From Burkholderiales bacterium (GTDB lineage Bacteria > Pseudomonadota > Gammaproteobacteria > Burkholderiales > SG8-41): a stretch of DNA of 64,000 bases. A program made the position numbers and the translations under genes. Below the pieces are notes generated by a model. That model did not search any database. It was given only the letters and a program-made list of their open reading frames with translations, and was not told the DNA's origin. The DNA lies in contig JAHCAI010000004.1 of NCBI GenBank assembly GCA_019634975.1, positions 109,979 through 173,978 of the forward strand, written 5' to 3'. Positions 51,315 through 60,383 of this stretch are shown here, in pieces (position 1 is the stretch's first letter; every line of letters starts with the position of its first letter).

Positions 51315-52460
51315 TCAGGCCATTTCCTTCAAGGCGTCGACGATGTAGCCGTAGTCGGCTTCAGACATGCGGTTATGCAGCGGGATCGACATGCTGTGGC
51401 GGTCGCAGTCGCGAGCGCCGGGGAGGTCGTCGGGGGAGTAACCAAAGCGATCCCGGTAGTAGCCAAGCATGTGCACAGCATGGGTCCCGGGACGGGTAGA
51501 TATGCCTCGCTCCTGGAGTTTTTCCATCAGCGCATTTCTCGGCATCGGGGCTCGGTCCGGATCGACATAGCAGACGAAGGACTGCCAGCCATGGCGGCTG
51601 CCGGCCGGCGTCGACGGCATGCGCAGCCAGGGGATGGCGGAGAGTTCGGCACGGTAGAAATCCGCCCAGCGCTGGCGTTCATCGATGAATTCATCCAGCC
51701 GCTTCAATTGCACCAGCCCCACCGCGCCCTGGAGATCGGTCATGCGGTAGTTGAATCCGAGCAGATTGAATTCCGGCAGCAGATACGGGCGCGGCCCGTG
51801 GTGGCGCTGCTCTTCGGAAATGCTGGCGCCGTGGTTGCGCAGCTGGTTGCAGCGCTCGGCGAGGGCGCCGTCGTCGGTGGTGACCATGCCGCCTTCGCCG
51901 GTGGTGATCGACTTGCGCGGATGGAACGAGAATGCGGCGGCGGTCCCCAGCGCTCCGGCGGGCTTGCCCCGGTAGCCGCTGCCTGCGGCGCAGGCAGCAT
52001 CCTCGACGATGGGAATGCCGGGTGCCGCGGCGCGGATGGCATCGATGTCCGCGCACAGCCCGAACAGGTGCACCGCGATGATGGCCTTGGTCCGCGGGCC
52101 GACTTTCCTCGCGACGTCCTGCGGGTCCAGGTTGAAGCTGCTGCGGTCGACGTCCGCCAGCACGGGCGTGGCGCCGCAGTACAGAACCACGTTCGCGGTC
52201 GCCACCCAAGTGAATGCCGGCACGATTACCTCGTCACCGGGGCCGATGTCCATTGCGGCGAGTATCAGGTGCAATGCCGTGGTGCAGCTGGTGGCCGCCA
52301 GCGCGTGTTTGACCTGATGGCGCTCGGCAAAGGCTTTTTCGAAGGCGGCGACCTTCGGCCCTTGGGTCAACCAGCCCGTCATCAGGGGCTCGCGGACGGC
52401 CTGCCATTCCTCTTCGCCGGTGGCGGGAAGCGAAATCTGGATGGTACGCGGCGGCTTCAT
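51315..52460 (-). CDS. DegT/DnrJ/EryC1 sugar aminotransferase
   Basis: PLP-dependent aminotransferases of this family add an amino group to a keto-sugar nucleotide. The 381-residue protein has the TSCTTALHLIL phosphate loop, EDAACAAGS (163-171) and the Schiff-base lysine K183 in SFHPRKSITTGEGG, plus NLLGFNYRMTDLQGAVG. The neighbouring SDR gene, with which it overlaps by 4 bases, could make the keto substrate. The exact sugar is not readable. Confidence 0.86.
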   Translation of the reverse strand: MKPPRTIQISLPATGEEEWQAVREPLMTGWLTQGPKVAAFEKAFAERHQVKHALAATSCTTALHLILAAMDIGPGDEVIVPAFTWVATANVVLYCGATPVLADVDRSSFNLDPQDVARKVGPRTKAIIAVHLFGLCADIDAIRAAAPGIPIVEDAACAAGSGYRGKPAGALGTAAAFSFHPRKSITTGEGGMVTTDDGALAERCNQLRNHGASISEEQRHHGPRPYLLPEFNLLGFNYRMTDLQGAVGLVQLKRLDEFIDERQRWADFYRAELSAIPWLRMPSTPAGSRHGWQSFVCYVDPDRAPMPRNALMEKLQERGISTRPGTHAVHMLGYYRDRFGYSPDDLPGARDCDRHSMSIPLHNRMSEADYGYIVDALKEMA

Positions 52461-53458
52461 TGGGCGATGCCCGCGGCGCGTCTGCGCATCTCGACTTCGG
52501 CTTTGTGGTTGCGCCGCCAGTCGATGACCCTGCGCAGGCCCTCCATCAGGTTGACCGAAGCCTCGAAGCCGATTTCGGCCTTGGCGCGTTTCGGACAGCC
52601 GATGCGGTTGCGCACCAGCGTGGCCTGGCTGCGCGGCGCGTAATTGATCGGTTTCTCGCAGCCGGTCAGTTCGACGATCATTTCGGCCAGTTCCTTCAGC
52701 GAGGTGCGTTTGCCGGTGCCCACATTGTAAAAACGGTCAACGATATCGGCGCGCATTGCACACAGATTGGCCTTGCCGCAATCTTCGACCGCGACAAAAT
52801 CGAAGGCTTCGCTGCCGTCGCCGAGTATCGTGGGACCTTCGCCGCGGTCAATGGCGTCGAGCATTTTCATGATTACCGCGATGTAGGCACCCTGGTAGTC
52901 TTGGCGGGGCCCGTAGACATTCATGTAGCGCAGACCGACCATCGGCAGGCCGTAGCGGTGGTGGAACGCCCTCGCCATTGCCTCGCTGGCGATTTTGGTG
53001 GCGCCGTAGAAATTCTTGTTGTTGAACGGATGGTCCTCGTCCATCGGTTCGCGCACTGCGTCGCCGTAGACCGAAGCCGAAGACGAGTAGACCAGTCGCT
53101 TGACCCCCTTCTTGACGCAAGCTTCGAGCACGTTGAAGGTGCCGCGGATGTTCACGTCGAAGGCGGAGCGCGGAAAGTCGTGGCACTGCAGCAGCCACAG
53201 TGCCGCGAAATGGAAGACGCCGTCGATGTTGTCCATCGCCGCCTCAAGCACGTCGGTCTGGCAGATGTCGCCGCCGATGTCGAAGACCTTGACGCGGGGA
53301 TCCTTCAGCGCGCCGGCCAGATTTTCCGGGCGGCCGCGGACAAAATTGTCATAGATGACGATTTCCTTGACGTCTTCACGGGTCAGGGCATCGACCGTAT
53401 GCGAGCCGATCAGGCCGGCGCCGCCGATGACGAGCAGGCGTTTGCCGCGGAGGTCCAT
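52457..53458 (-). CDS. NAD-dependent epimerase/dehydratase (GalE/UXS-like SDR)
   Basis: The 333-residue extended SDR has LLVIGGAGLIGSHTVDALTR, YDNFVRGRPENL, VYSSSASVYGD (catalytic serine), YGATKIASEAMA with the Y-x3-K pair and RYMNVYGPRQDYQGAYIAV. It could be a 4-epimerase or a dehydratase. It lies between the DegT aminotransferase and wbpE, so it probably belongs to an amino-sugar pathway. Confidence 0.82.
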   Translation of the reverse strand: MDLRGKRLLVIGGAGLIGSHTVDALTREDVKEIVIYDNFVRGRPENLAGALKDPRVKVFDIGGDICQTDVLEAAMDNIDGVFHFAALWLLQCHDFPRSAFDVNIRGTFNVLEACVKKGVKRLVYSSSASVYGDAVREPMDEDHPFNNKNFYGATKIASEAMARAFHHRYGLPMVGLRYMNVYGPRQDYQGAYIAVIMKMLDAIDRGEGPTILGDGSEAFDFVAVEDCGKANLCAMRADIVDRFYNVGTGKRTSLKELAEMIVELTGCEKPINYAPRSQATLVRNRIGCPKRAKAEIGFEASVNLMEGLRRVIDWRRNHKAEVEMRRRAAGIAQ

Positions 53459-53485
53459 TTTATAAGTCCTTGTTTTTAAACATAT

Positions 53486-54589
53486 TTATAAGATACTTGC
53501 CCTCAGCCCGGCGACAATCGCGTCCTGGGTCGGCTCATCGAGGTCAGGGTGCATGGGCAGACTCATCACCTCCGCCGCCAGCGTTTCGGCCGCAGGAAAA
53601 TGCAGTTCCGCACCGTAGGCCCGGTAGGCCGGTTGTCGGTGCAGCGGCAACGGGTAGTGTACTGCGGTCGGTATGCCGCGGGATTTGAGTTTTGCCTGGA
53701 GGGTTTCGCGATCGCGCACGCGCACCGTGTATTGGGCATAGACGCTGCTGCGCTCGTCACGCACGGTAATCAGTTCCAGCCTGCCGCCGAAGTCCTGCAG
53801 CAGCTCGTCGTAGCGGCGGCCGACAGCGGCACGGCGCTTGACCTCCCAATCGAAACGCTCGAGCTTGGCCAGCACCACCGCGCACTGGAGGGTGTCCATC
53901 CGGCCGCCGACGCCGAGCCGGGTGTGGTAATAGCGCTTCTCTTGGCCGTGGACGCGGATCTCGCGCATCGCCTGCGCCAGCGCGTCGTCGCTGGTGAACA
54001 GGGCGCCGCCATCACCGTAGCAGCCCAGCGGCTTGCTCGGGAAAAAGCTGGTGCAGCCGATGGTAGACAGGTTGCAGCTCCGGCGGCTTTTGTAGGTGGC
54101 ACCGAAGCTCTGCGCGGCGTCCTCGATGACCGGCAGGCCGTGTTTCGCAGCGATCGCGTTGATCGCATCCATGTCGGCGGTCTGGCCGTACAGCGACACT
54201 GGCAGGATGGCGCGGGTGTGGGGCGTGATCGCCGCTTCGATTTTCGAGGCATCGATGTTGGCAGTGTCGGGTTCGACGTCCACGAACACGGGGATGCCGC
54301 CCAGCAGCGCGATCACCTCCGCGGTGGCGACGAAGGTGAACGGCGTGGTGACGACTTCGTCGCCAGGCTTAAGGTCGAGCGCCATCAGCGCGATCAGAAG
54401 CGCTTCGGTGCCGCTGGCACAGGTGACGCAGTGGCGTGCTCCGGTGTAGCGGGCGAGCGCCTCCTCGAGTTCTCGCACCTCGGGCCCCATGATGTACTGG
54501 CCGTGGTCGAGCACCGTCTGCATGCGGGCGTTGATCGAAGCACGCAGGGCCGCATACTGGGCCTTGAGGTCGATGAATTCGATGGCCAT
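53486..54589 (-). CDS. wbpE: UDP-3-keto-GlcNAcA aminotransferase WbpE
   Basis: WbpE aminates C3 of UDP-3-keto-GlcNAcA. The 367-residue DegT-family protein has CASGTEALLIALMA, FTFVATAEVI, EDAAQSFGA (156-164) and the Schiff-base lysine K186 in SFFPSKPLGCYGDGG. It follows WbpD, WbpB and WbpA in one operon, which is the usual set for 2,3-diacetamido-2,3-dideoxyuronic acids. ATG 54589 is used; a TTG four codons upstream would overlap wbpD. Confidence 0.9.
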   Translation of the reverse strand: MAIEFIDLKAQYAALRASINARMQTVLDHGQYIMGPEVRELEEALARYTGARHCVTCASGTEALLIALMALDLKPGDEVVTTPFTFVATAEVIALLGGIPVFVDVEPDTANIDASKIEAAITPHTRAILPVSLYGQTADMDAINAIAAKHGLPVIEDAAQSFGATYKSRRSCNLSTIGCTSFFPSKPLGCYGDGGALFTSDDALAQAMREIRVHGQEKRYYHTRLGVGGRMDTLQCAVVLAKLERFDWEVKRRAAVGRRYDELLQDFGGRLELITVRDERSSVYAQYTVRVRDRETLQAKLKSRGIPTAVHYPLPLHRQPAYRAYGAELHFPAAETLAAEVMSLPMHPDLDEPTQDAIVAGLRASIL

Positions 54590-54593
54590 GGGT

Positions 54594-55172
54594 TCAGGCA
54601 ATGCGGCAGGAGGCGGCGTCGACGCGGTAGCGAGTCGCGCAGGCGGCGCAGGCGATCGTCCCTTCGCCTGCGGGCAGCCGTTCGCCGCAGCGGCACATCC
54701 AGCCGATGCGCTTTGCCGGTGTTCCTACCACCAGCGCGTGGGCGGGCACATCACGGGTGACCACCGCGCCGGCGCCGACGAAGGCATATTCGCCGATGGT
54801 ATTGCCGCAGACCACGGTGCAGTTGGCGCCCAGGGTTGCGCCGCGGCCCACCCGCGTAGCGAGGTAATCGTCCTTGCGCGGCACGTGGCTTCGCGGGTTG
54901 ATCACGTTGGTGAACACCATGCTGGGGCCGCAGAACACGTCGTCTTCGAGCGTCACGTCGTCGTAGACCGAGACGTTGTTCTGGATTTTCACGTTGCTGC
55001 CGATGACGACCTTGTTGGCAACGAATACGTTCTGGCCCAGTGAGCAGTTGTTGCCGATGCGTGCACCGCCGCAGACGTGTACCCAGTGCCAGATGCGCGT
55101 GCCGGCCCCAATCTGCGCGCCGGGGTCGACGATCGCGGTCGGATGGACTGAGTGTTCCTGAGCGGCGGCCAT
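54594..55172 (-). CDS. wbpD: UDP-2-acetamido-3-amino-glucuronate N-acetyltransferase WbpD
   Basis: WbpD acetylates the 3-amino group of UDP-GlcNAc3NA. The 192-residue hexapeptide-repeat protein has the WbpD pattern [74 protein letters not shown], and [19 protein letters not shown]. The C-terminal CxCG...CAAC cysteines suggest a metal knuckle also present in relatives. One-base overlap with wbpB. Confidence 0.92.
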   Translation of the reverse strand: MAAAQEHSVHPTAIVDPGAQIGAGTRIWHWVHVCGGARIGNNCSLGQNVFVANKVVIGSNVKIQNNVSVYDDVTLEDDVFCGPSMVFTNVINPRSHVPRKDDYLATRVGRGATLGANCTVVCGNTIGEYAFVGAGAVVTRDVPAHALVVGTPAKRIGWMCRCGERLPAGEGTIACAACATRYRVDAASCRIA

Positions 55173-56233
55173 CAGTAATCCAGAGGTAGCGGCACGCGGC
55201 GTCCATCGCGCGCCGAGCGGTAGATGGCAACCAGGACTTCCAGCGATTTCAGGCCTTCGCGGCCGTCGGTTTCTGGCTCCGCTTCACCGCGCAGCACCCG
55301 GATCACGTTGTCGTAGTAGAGCGGATGGCCGAATCCGTAGACCGAGGTGGTCTGATAGCTGGCGGCCTTGACGGTTGCGTCATCGGGATGGGGCTCGGCG
55401 AATTCCCAGTGCTGGATCTCGTTGACCGCCACGCCGCCGACGCGCACCGTGCCCTTTTCGCCGATGATCGTGATCGAGCCTTCCAGGTTCTTCGGATAGG
55501 TCAGCATCGTGACGTTGACCGAGCCCATTGCGCCGGTGCGCCAGCGCACGCTGGCCACGCCGGTGTCCTCGACCTCGATGTCGCGGGCGAGCGTGCCGGT
55601 ATAAGCCTGCACGCTTTCGACCGGCCCGATCAGCCAGTCCAGCAGATCGATGTAGTGGCTGGCCTGGTTCATGAAGGCGCCGCCGTCGAATTCCCAGGTG
55701 CCGCGCCATTTCGCGCTGTCGTAGTAGGACTGCGGCCGCGTCCAGAACACGTTGATGTTGACCATGAAAATGCGGCCGAAACGGTCTTCCTCCACAGCTT
55801 TTTTCAGCAGTTGCAGTGTCGCGTTGCGGCGGTTCTGCTTGACCACGAACAGGCGCACGCTGGCGGCGTCGCAGGCCTGCACCATACGCTTGCCGTCCTC
55901 CCAGCGCGTGGCCATCGGTTTTTCGGTCATTACGTGGCATCCCGCCGCGGCGACCTCCACGGCTTGGCCAGGATGCAGTCCGCTGGGCGTGGCGAGCACG
56001 ACGATATCGGGGCTGGATTCTGCCAGCAGCCGATCGAGGCTGCCGAATCCCGGCGCTCCGGTAGTAGCAGTGGCCGCCCGCAGCGCGGCGGGATCGGTGT
56101 CGCAGACGGCGGCGATTTCGGCGCGTTCAGCGTGCTGTTTCAGCGCGGCGAAATGATTCTGCGCGATGCGGCCGCAGCCGACGATGGCAAAGCGCAGCTT
56201 GCGGTCGGTGACGGGGGCGGTGTATCTGATCAA
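55172..56233 (-). CDS. wbpB: UDP-GlcNAcA 3-dehydrogenase WbpB (Gfo/Idh/MocA family)
   Basis: WbpB oxidises C3 of UDP-GlcNAcA with NAD recycled through 2-oxoglutarate. The 353-residue protein has the [20 protein letters not shown] loop (about residues 15-31), the EKP motif at 104-106 and the catalytic-region [15 protein letters not shown] (H193). It sits between wbpA and wbpD as in Pseudomonas and Bordetella. The gene ends at a single-base overlap with wbpD. Confidence 0.9.
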   Translation of the reverse strand: MIRYTAPVTDRKLRFAIVGCGRIAQNHFAALKQHAERAEIAAVCDTDPAALRAATATTGAPGFGSLDRLLAESSPDIVVLATPSGLHPGQAVEVAAAGCHVMTEKPMATRWEDGKRMVQACDAASVRLFVVKQNRRNATLQLLKKAVEEDRFGRIFMVNINVFWTRPQSYYDSAKWRGTWEFDGGAFMNQASHYIDLLDWLIGPVESVQAYTGTLARDIEVEDTGVASVRWRTGAMGSVNVTMLTYPKNLEGSITIIGEKGTVRVGGVAVNEIQHWEFAEPHPDDATVKAASYQTTSVYGFGHPLYYDNVIRVLRGEAEPETDGREGLKSLEVLVAIYRSARDGRRVPLPLDY

Positions 56234-56257
56234 GCGCGGCTCCAGAGTATTCTCGGC

Positions 56258-57562
56258 TCAGGCTTTGACGACATTGGGCGCCGGTTCGAGGTAGACGCCG
56301 CGGGTGTCGATGATCAGCCGGGCGTGCGCCTTGACCAGTCCGTAGTCGAAAGCATCGTGGTTGGTGGCCAGTACGACGCAGTCGCTGAAAGCCAGCGTCT
56401 CGGGCGTCAGCGCGACGCTCTTCAGGTCGAAGCGGTGCTCGCGCATTTTCGGGAATACCGGCACGTGCGGATCGCTGTAGGCGATGTCCGCGCCCTTGGC
56501 GCGGAGGATTTCCATCAGCATCACTGCTGGCGATTCCCGCATGTCGTCGACGTTTTTCTTGTATGCAATCCCGAGCACCAGCATGCGGCTGCCTTTGATC
56601 GCCTTGCCGCGCTCATTGAGTGCGTCGGCGATCTTGCCCACCACCCAGTCGGGCATGCTGCGATTGACTTCACCCGCAAGCTCGATAAAGCGTGTATGCA
56701 GGCCATAGGCGCGCGCTTTCCACGTCAGGTAGAAAGGGTCGATCGGGATGCAATGCCCGCCCAGGCCGGGGCCGGGGTAGTAGGGCACGAATCCGAATGG
56801 CTTGGTTGCTGCGGCGCGGATCACCTCATGGATGTCGATGCCCATCCGGTCGGCGATGATTTTCATCTCGTTGACCAGGCCGATGTTGACCGCGCGGTGG
56901 ATGTTTTCCAGCAGCTTGGTCATCTCGGCGGCCTGGGTTGAACTCACCGGCACCACGCGGTCGATGACCTGGCCGTAGAGCGCGAGGCCGGCCTCCAGGC
57001 AGTCCGGCGTCTGGCCGCCGCAGACCTTGGGGATGGTCTGGGTCACGAAATCGGGATTGGCCGGATCCTCGCGCTCCGGAGAGAACACGAGGAACACGTC
57101 CCGGCCGACCTTGAGTCCGCGCGCTTCGATGCGCGGTTTAAGCTCCTCTTCCGTGGTGCCGGGATAGGTCGTGCTTTCCAGCGACACGATCTGTCCGGCA
57201 TGCAGGTGGGGCGCCAGCGCTTCTACGGTGTTGATCACGAAACTCAGGTCGGGTTCGCGGTAGCGGTTCAGGGGTGTCGGCACGCAGATGATCAGCGCGT
57301 CGGCGTTTTTAGCTGCGCCGAAATCGCAGGTGGCCTGAAAGCCTCGCGCCTTTGCCGCAGCTATGGATGTGCCGGTGATGTGCTCAATGTATGATTCGCC
57401 GCGGTTGAGGCGCTCGACCTTTCCGGCATCAATGTCAATGCCGATGACACGGTAACCCACATCGCTGAAGCGCAGCATCAAGGGCAGGCCGACATAACCC
57501 ATGCCGACGATGCCGATACAGGCAGTCTTGTTCCTCAGCTTCGCGATGAGTTCGGTTTTCAT
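56258..57562 (-). CDS. wbpA: UDP-GlcNAc 6-dehydrogenase WbpA
   Basis: WbpA oxidises UDP-GlcNAc to UDP-GlcNAcA in two NAD-dependent steps. The 434-residue protein has [17 protein letters not shown] (NAD loop), [15 protein letters not shown], the catalytic cysteine C271 in [16 protein letters not shown], and the C-terminal domain ending in [12 protein letters not shown] and IIDTRGVY. Length is typical. A TATAAT -10 element lies 24 bases upstream, so an operon promoter here is likely. Confidence 0.92.
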   Translation of the reverse strand: MKTELIAKLRNKTACIGIVGMGYVGLPLMLRFSDVGYRVIGIDIDAGKVERLNRGESYIEHITGTSIAAAKARGFQATCDFGAAKNADALIICVPTPLNRYREPDLSFVINTVEALAPHLHAGQIVSLESTTYPGTTEEELKPRIEARGLKVGRDVFLVFSPEREDPANPDFVTQTIPKVCGGQTPDCLEAGLALYGQVIDRVVPVSSTQAAEMTKLLENIHRAVNIGLVNEMKIIADRMGIDIHEVIRAAATKPFGFVPYYPGPGLGGHCIPIDPFYLTWKARAYGLHTRFIELAGEVNRSMPDWVVGKIADALNERGKAIKGSRMLVLGIAYKKNVDDMRESPAVMLMEILRAKGADIAYSDPHVPVFPKMREHRFDLKSVALTPETLAFSDCVVLATNHDAFDYGLVKAHARLIIDTRGVYLEPAPNVVKA

Positions 57563-57579
57563 TCCAAATTTCAGGAAAA

Positions 57580-57614
57580 ACGCAAATTATACAGAGCAGT
57601 AGGCTGTCTGAACT
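57580..57614 (-). promoter_or_regulatory. Predicted sigma-70 promoter of the wbpA operon
   Basis: On the minus strand a perfect TATAAT lies at 57586-57591, 24 bases before the wbpA ATG. A weak -35 (TTCAGA, 15-base spacing, or AAGTTC with 18) lies upstream. The region sits in the 55-base gap between rmlD and wbpA. No JUMPstart/ops sequence was seen. Confidence 0.55.
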
Positions 57615-57617
57615 TGC

Positions 57618-58511
57618 TTATCGGGATAGTTGGCTCCAAGACAAACTCCGCATGCATTCATGTAGCTGTTCAGTCCAGCCAGTCAGGCTGGCGCCAAAGG
57701 TTTCGGCGAAACGGTCCTTGCTGGTGGAGGCGTTCAGGGGCCGTTTAGCCGGGCGTGGGAATTGACAAGTGGTGCACGGCATTAATTTGGCCCAGCCTTT
57801 GTCTGAACCCGAAAACTTCGCAGCCAGGCACAGGATTTCCTGTGCATACGAGAAGCGCGACGCATGACCGCCTGCAGAAAGATGATAAGTGCCAAGTTTT
57901 TCAGATAGGCAAGGATCGCTAAGAACATGCGCAGTCGCACCTGCCAACCATCGTGCCCAGGTCGGCGAGCCGATTTGATCTGTAACGACATGGAATTCTC
58001 GTTTCTGTCGGGCTAGCCGCAGGATGGTCAACAAAAAATTTACTCCGCGATCCGCGTAGAGCCAGCTAGTCCTGAATGTCAGGTGCCGGCAGCCGATAGC
58101 TTCGATATTGCGTTCACCCTCGAGCTTGCTGCGTCCGTAGGTGTTGACGGGATTCGGGAGGTCGTCTTCGGTATATACGCTGCCCTTGGTACCGTCGTAA
58201 ACATAGTCCGTCGAGTAATGCACCAGCAGCGCGCCGGCGCGCCGTGCTTCTTCGGCGAGGATACCGGGCGCGGTGGCGTTGACCTGGTGGGCCAGTGCCG
58301 CCTCGGATTCTGCCCCGTCGACCGAGGTATAGCCGGCGGCGTTGACGATGATGTCGGGTGCCGTGTCGCGCACGCAGCGCACGATCGAATCCGGTTGCGT
58401 CAGGTCAAGCCGGTCGCGGCCGACGGCGATCACCCGTCCCAGCGGGGCCAGTGCGGTGACGAGTTCATGGCCGACCTGGCCGGTCTTGCCGGTGAGCAGG
58501 ATGGTTTTCAC
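57618..58511 (-). CDS. rmlD: dTDP-4-dehydrorhamnose reductase RmlD
   Basis: RmlD performs the last step to dTDP-L-rhamnose. The 297-residue protein has TGKTGQVGHEL (NAD(P) loop, 7-17), VNAAGYTSVDGAE, HYSTDYVYDG (98-107) and YGRSK (Y125, K129), then RTSWLYADRGVNFLLTILRL. It overlaps rmlC by 4 bases. The C-terminal 60 residues are less conserved in appearance, but length is normal. Confidence 0.92.
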   Translation of the reverse strand: MKTILLTGKTGQVGHELVTALAPLGRVIAVGRDRLDLTQPDSIVRCVRDTAPDIIVNAAGYTSVDGAESEAALAHQVNATAPGILAEEARRAGALLVHYSTDYVYDGTKGSVYTEDDLPNPVNTYGRSKLEGERNIEAIGCRHLTFRTSWLYADRGVNFLLTILRLARQKREFHVVTDQIGSPTWARWLAGATAHVLSDPCLSEKLGTYHLSAGGHASRFSYAQEILCLAAKFSGSDKGWAKLMPCTTCQFPRPAKRPLNASTSKDRFAETFGASLTGWTEQLHECMRSLSWSQLSR

Positions 58512-59059
58512 GGATAGGTTTCGGCGTTTCGTAGCGGCATCCCGACCTGATCCTTGGTCGACAACTGCGGGGCTCCCTGCAGTGGCCAGGTGATGCCCAG
58601 GTCGGGGTCGTTCCAGAGCAGTGAGCGTTCTGCTGCAGAATTCCAGTAAGTTGTTGTTTTATATAGTATTTCTGACTTTTCCTCGAGGGCGAGGAAACCA
58701 TGGGCAAATCCCGGCGGCACCCACAGCATCTGGCGGTTGGCGGCCGACAGCTCGCGTCCGCGCCACTGGCCGAAGGCCGGTGAATGCCGTCGCAGGTCGA
58801 CGATGACATCGAAGACCGCGCCGGCGATGACGCGGATCAGCCGGCCCTGCGGCGTGCCGATTTGGTAGTGCAGTCCGCGCAGCACGTTGCGCGCGGAGCA
58901 GGAGTGGTTGTCCTGCACGAAATGCAGGTCGAGCCCGGTCGCCGCAGCGAAGTCGCGTGCGTTCCAGCTTTCGCAGAACCAGCCGCGGTCGTCCGCGTGG
59001 ACGGCCGGGGTGATCACCAGCGCATCCGGCAGGCCCGCCGGGCTCACGCCGAAGCTCAT
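58508..59059 (-). CDS. rmlC: dTDP-4-dehydrorhamnose 3,5-epimerase RmlC
   Basis: RmlC is a cupin that epimerises C3 and C5. The 183-residue protein has [11 protein letters not shown] (24-33), [20 protein letters not shown] with the catalytic His64, [13 protein letters not shown] and [13 protein letters not shown]. Length is typical. Four-base overlaps link it to rmlA and rmlD. Confidence 0.94.
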   Translation of the reverse strand: MSFGVSPAGLPDALVITPAVHADDRGWFCESWNARDFAAATGLDLHFVQDNHSCSARNVLRGLHYQIGTPQGRLIRVIAGAVFDVIVDLRRHSPAFGQWRGRELSAANRQMLWVPPGFAHGFLALEEKSEILYKTTTYWNSAAERSLLWNDPDLGITWPLQGAPQLSTKDQVGMPLRNAETYP

Positions 59060-59928
59060 GCCTGTTCGCGCAGCATGTCGCGCAGGTAGTGCGCGTAGGG
59101 GTTGTTGCCAATGGCGGCCGCGAGTGCTTCGACTTTTGCGGCGTCGATCCAGCCCATCTGGAAGGCGACTTCCTCGGGGCAGGCGACCTTGAGGCCCTGC
59201 CGCTTCTCGATGGTCTCGATGAACATCGATGCCGCCAGCAGCGCTTCGTGGGTGCCGGTGTCGAGCCAGGCCACGCCGCGGCCCATGGTCACCACGTTCA
59301 GTTTGCCGCGGCGCAGGTAGTCGAGGTTGATGTCGGTGAGTTCGAGCTCGCCGCGGGCGGAGGGTTTCAGGCCCTTCGAGATGGCGATCACGTCGTTGTC
59401 GTAGACCGCGAAGCCGGTCTGCGCATAACGCGATTTCGGCTGTTTCGGTTTTTCCTCGATCGACAGCACCTTGCGGTTCTTGTCGAACTCGATCACGCCA
59501 TAACGTTCCGGGTCGTGCACCGGGTAGGCGAAGATCGTCGCGCCCGGTGCCTGGCGGGTGGCGGCCTGCAGGTCGGCCGAGAGTTCATGGCCGTAGAAAA
59601 TGTTGTCGCCGAGGATCAGTGCGCAGCTGTCGTTGTCGATGAAACCGGCGCCGATGATGAAAGCCTGCGGGATGCCTTTCGGCTCCGGCTGCACCGCGTA
59701 ACGCAGGCTGATACCCCAGCGCGAGCCGTCGCCCAGCAGCTGCTCGAAGCGCGGCGTGTCCTGCGGCGTGGAGATCAGCAGCATGTCGCGGATGCCGGCG
59801 AGCATCAGCGTGGTCAGCGGGTAATACACCATCGGCTTGTCGTAGACCGGCAGCAGCTGCTTGGAGACGACCTGCGTCGCCGGGTAGAGCCGGGTGCCGG
59901 AGCCGCCGGCGAGGATGATGCCTTTCAT
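59056..59928 (-). CDS. rmlA: Glucose-1-phosphate thymidylyltransferase RmlA
   Basis: RmlA makes dTDP-glucose. The 290-residue protein has the nucleotidyl-transferase loop [12 protein letters not shown] (5-16), [29 protein letters not shown] (D108) and [20 protein letters not shown]. It supplies both the rhamnose branch and the TDP-Fuc4NAc branch. Its start codon directly follows the heptad repeat arm, leaving no Shine-Dalgarno sequence in the usual place. Confidence 0.94.
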   Translation of the reverse strand: MKGIILAGGSGTRLYPATQVVSKQLLPVYDKPMVYYPLTTLMLAGIRDMLLISTPQDTPRFEQLLGDGSRWGISLRYAVQPEPKGIPQAFIIGAGFIDNDSCALILGDNIFYGHELSADLQAATRQAPGATIFAYPVHDPERYGVIEFDKNRKVLSIEEKPKQPKSRYAQTGFAVYDNDVIAISKGLKPSARGELELTDINLDYLRRGKLNVVTMGRGVAWLDTGTHEALLAASMFIETIEKRQGLKVACPEEVAFQMGWIDAAKVEALAAAIGNNPYAHYLRDMLREQA

Positions 59929-59959
59929 GGTGACTGGTAATTGGTGATTGGTAATTGGT
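59929..59959. repeat. Heptad repeat arm upstream of rmlA (flank of the S23 gene)
   Basis: The 31 bases read GGTGACT, GGTAATT, GGTGATT, GGTAATT, GGT. The other flank of the four-helix-bundle gene, at 60345-60375, is the inverted counterpart with the first two heptads swapped. The last 17 bases match exactly. The arm ends against the rmlA start codon. Confidence 0.85.
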
Positions 59960-59962
59960 TTT

Positions 59963-60328
59963 TCAGGGACGGACGGTTTTGTGCAGGCCTGTCAGTAGTC
60001 GGGAAATGCGGTGAACCAAGGCAAAAACCGGATTATCTTCTCTCATGTAGCCCAAGTCTGAGGCAATCAGTAACTGTGTATCCAGCTCGCTGAGGGATCC
60101 TCTAGCGATACTCAGAAACTGTGCGAATTCCTTGTTCCCGGTGCGTGCGGCGCCTTCGGCGATATTGCTGGGGATCGAGATTGCGGAGCGGCGGATCTGC
60201 AAGGTCAAGCCATACATTTCTTCCTTGGGAAATCCTTTGGTAAGGGGGTAGATGTCGGTAACCAGCTTTCTGGATTGCTTCCAGGCTTCGAGCTTGTGGT
60301 GTCCACGTTTTTCCGGTGCATTGCCCAT
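59963..60328 (-). CDS. Four-helix-bundle protein (23S rRNA intervening-sequence type, S23)
   Basis: The 121-residue protein matches the S23/TIGR02436 family: [60 protein letters not shown] and a final helix [17 protein letters not shown]. Family members were first seen inside 23S rRNA intervening sequences and later as free genes; their function is unclear. ATG 60328 is used, with GGGGGCAC upstream. The gene interrupts rmlB-rmlA and is bracketed by inverted heptad arms, suggesting that it arrived as a unit. Confidence 0.9.
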   Translation of the reverse strand: MGNAPEKRGHHKLEAWKQSRKLVTDIYPLTKGFPKEEMYGLTLQIRRSAISIPSNIAEGAARTGNKEFAQFLSIARGSLSELDTQLLIASDLGYMREDNPVFALVHRISRLLTGLHKTVRP

Positions 60329-60344
60329 TGTGCCCCCGTGCCCC

Positions 60345-60375
60345 ACCAATTACCAATCACCAGTCACCAATTACC
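60345..60375. repeat. Heptad repeat arm between rmlB and the S23 gene
   Basis: On the minus strand it reads GGTAATT, GGTGACT, GGTGATT, GGTAATT, GGT; it begins eight bases after the rmlB stop codon. It is the inverted partner of 59929-59959. Confidence 0.85.
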
Positions 60376-60383
60376 TTTTCCGT

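Noticed and set aside
57563..57617. JUMPstart/ops element before the wbpA operon
   Set aside because: The GGCGGTAGCGTG core is absent; only a -10-like TATAAT was found.
59963..60328. S23 gene as a sign of an rRNA operon or intervening sequence here
   Set aside because: No rRNA sequence is present; the gene is a free-standing copy between rmlB and rmlA.
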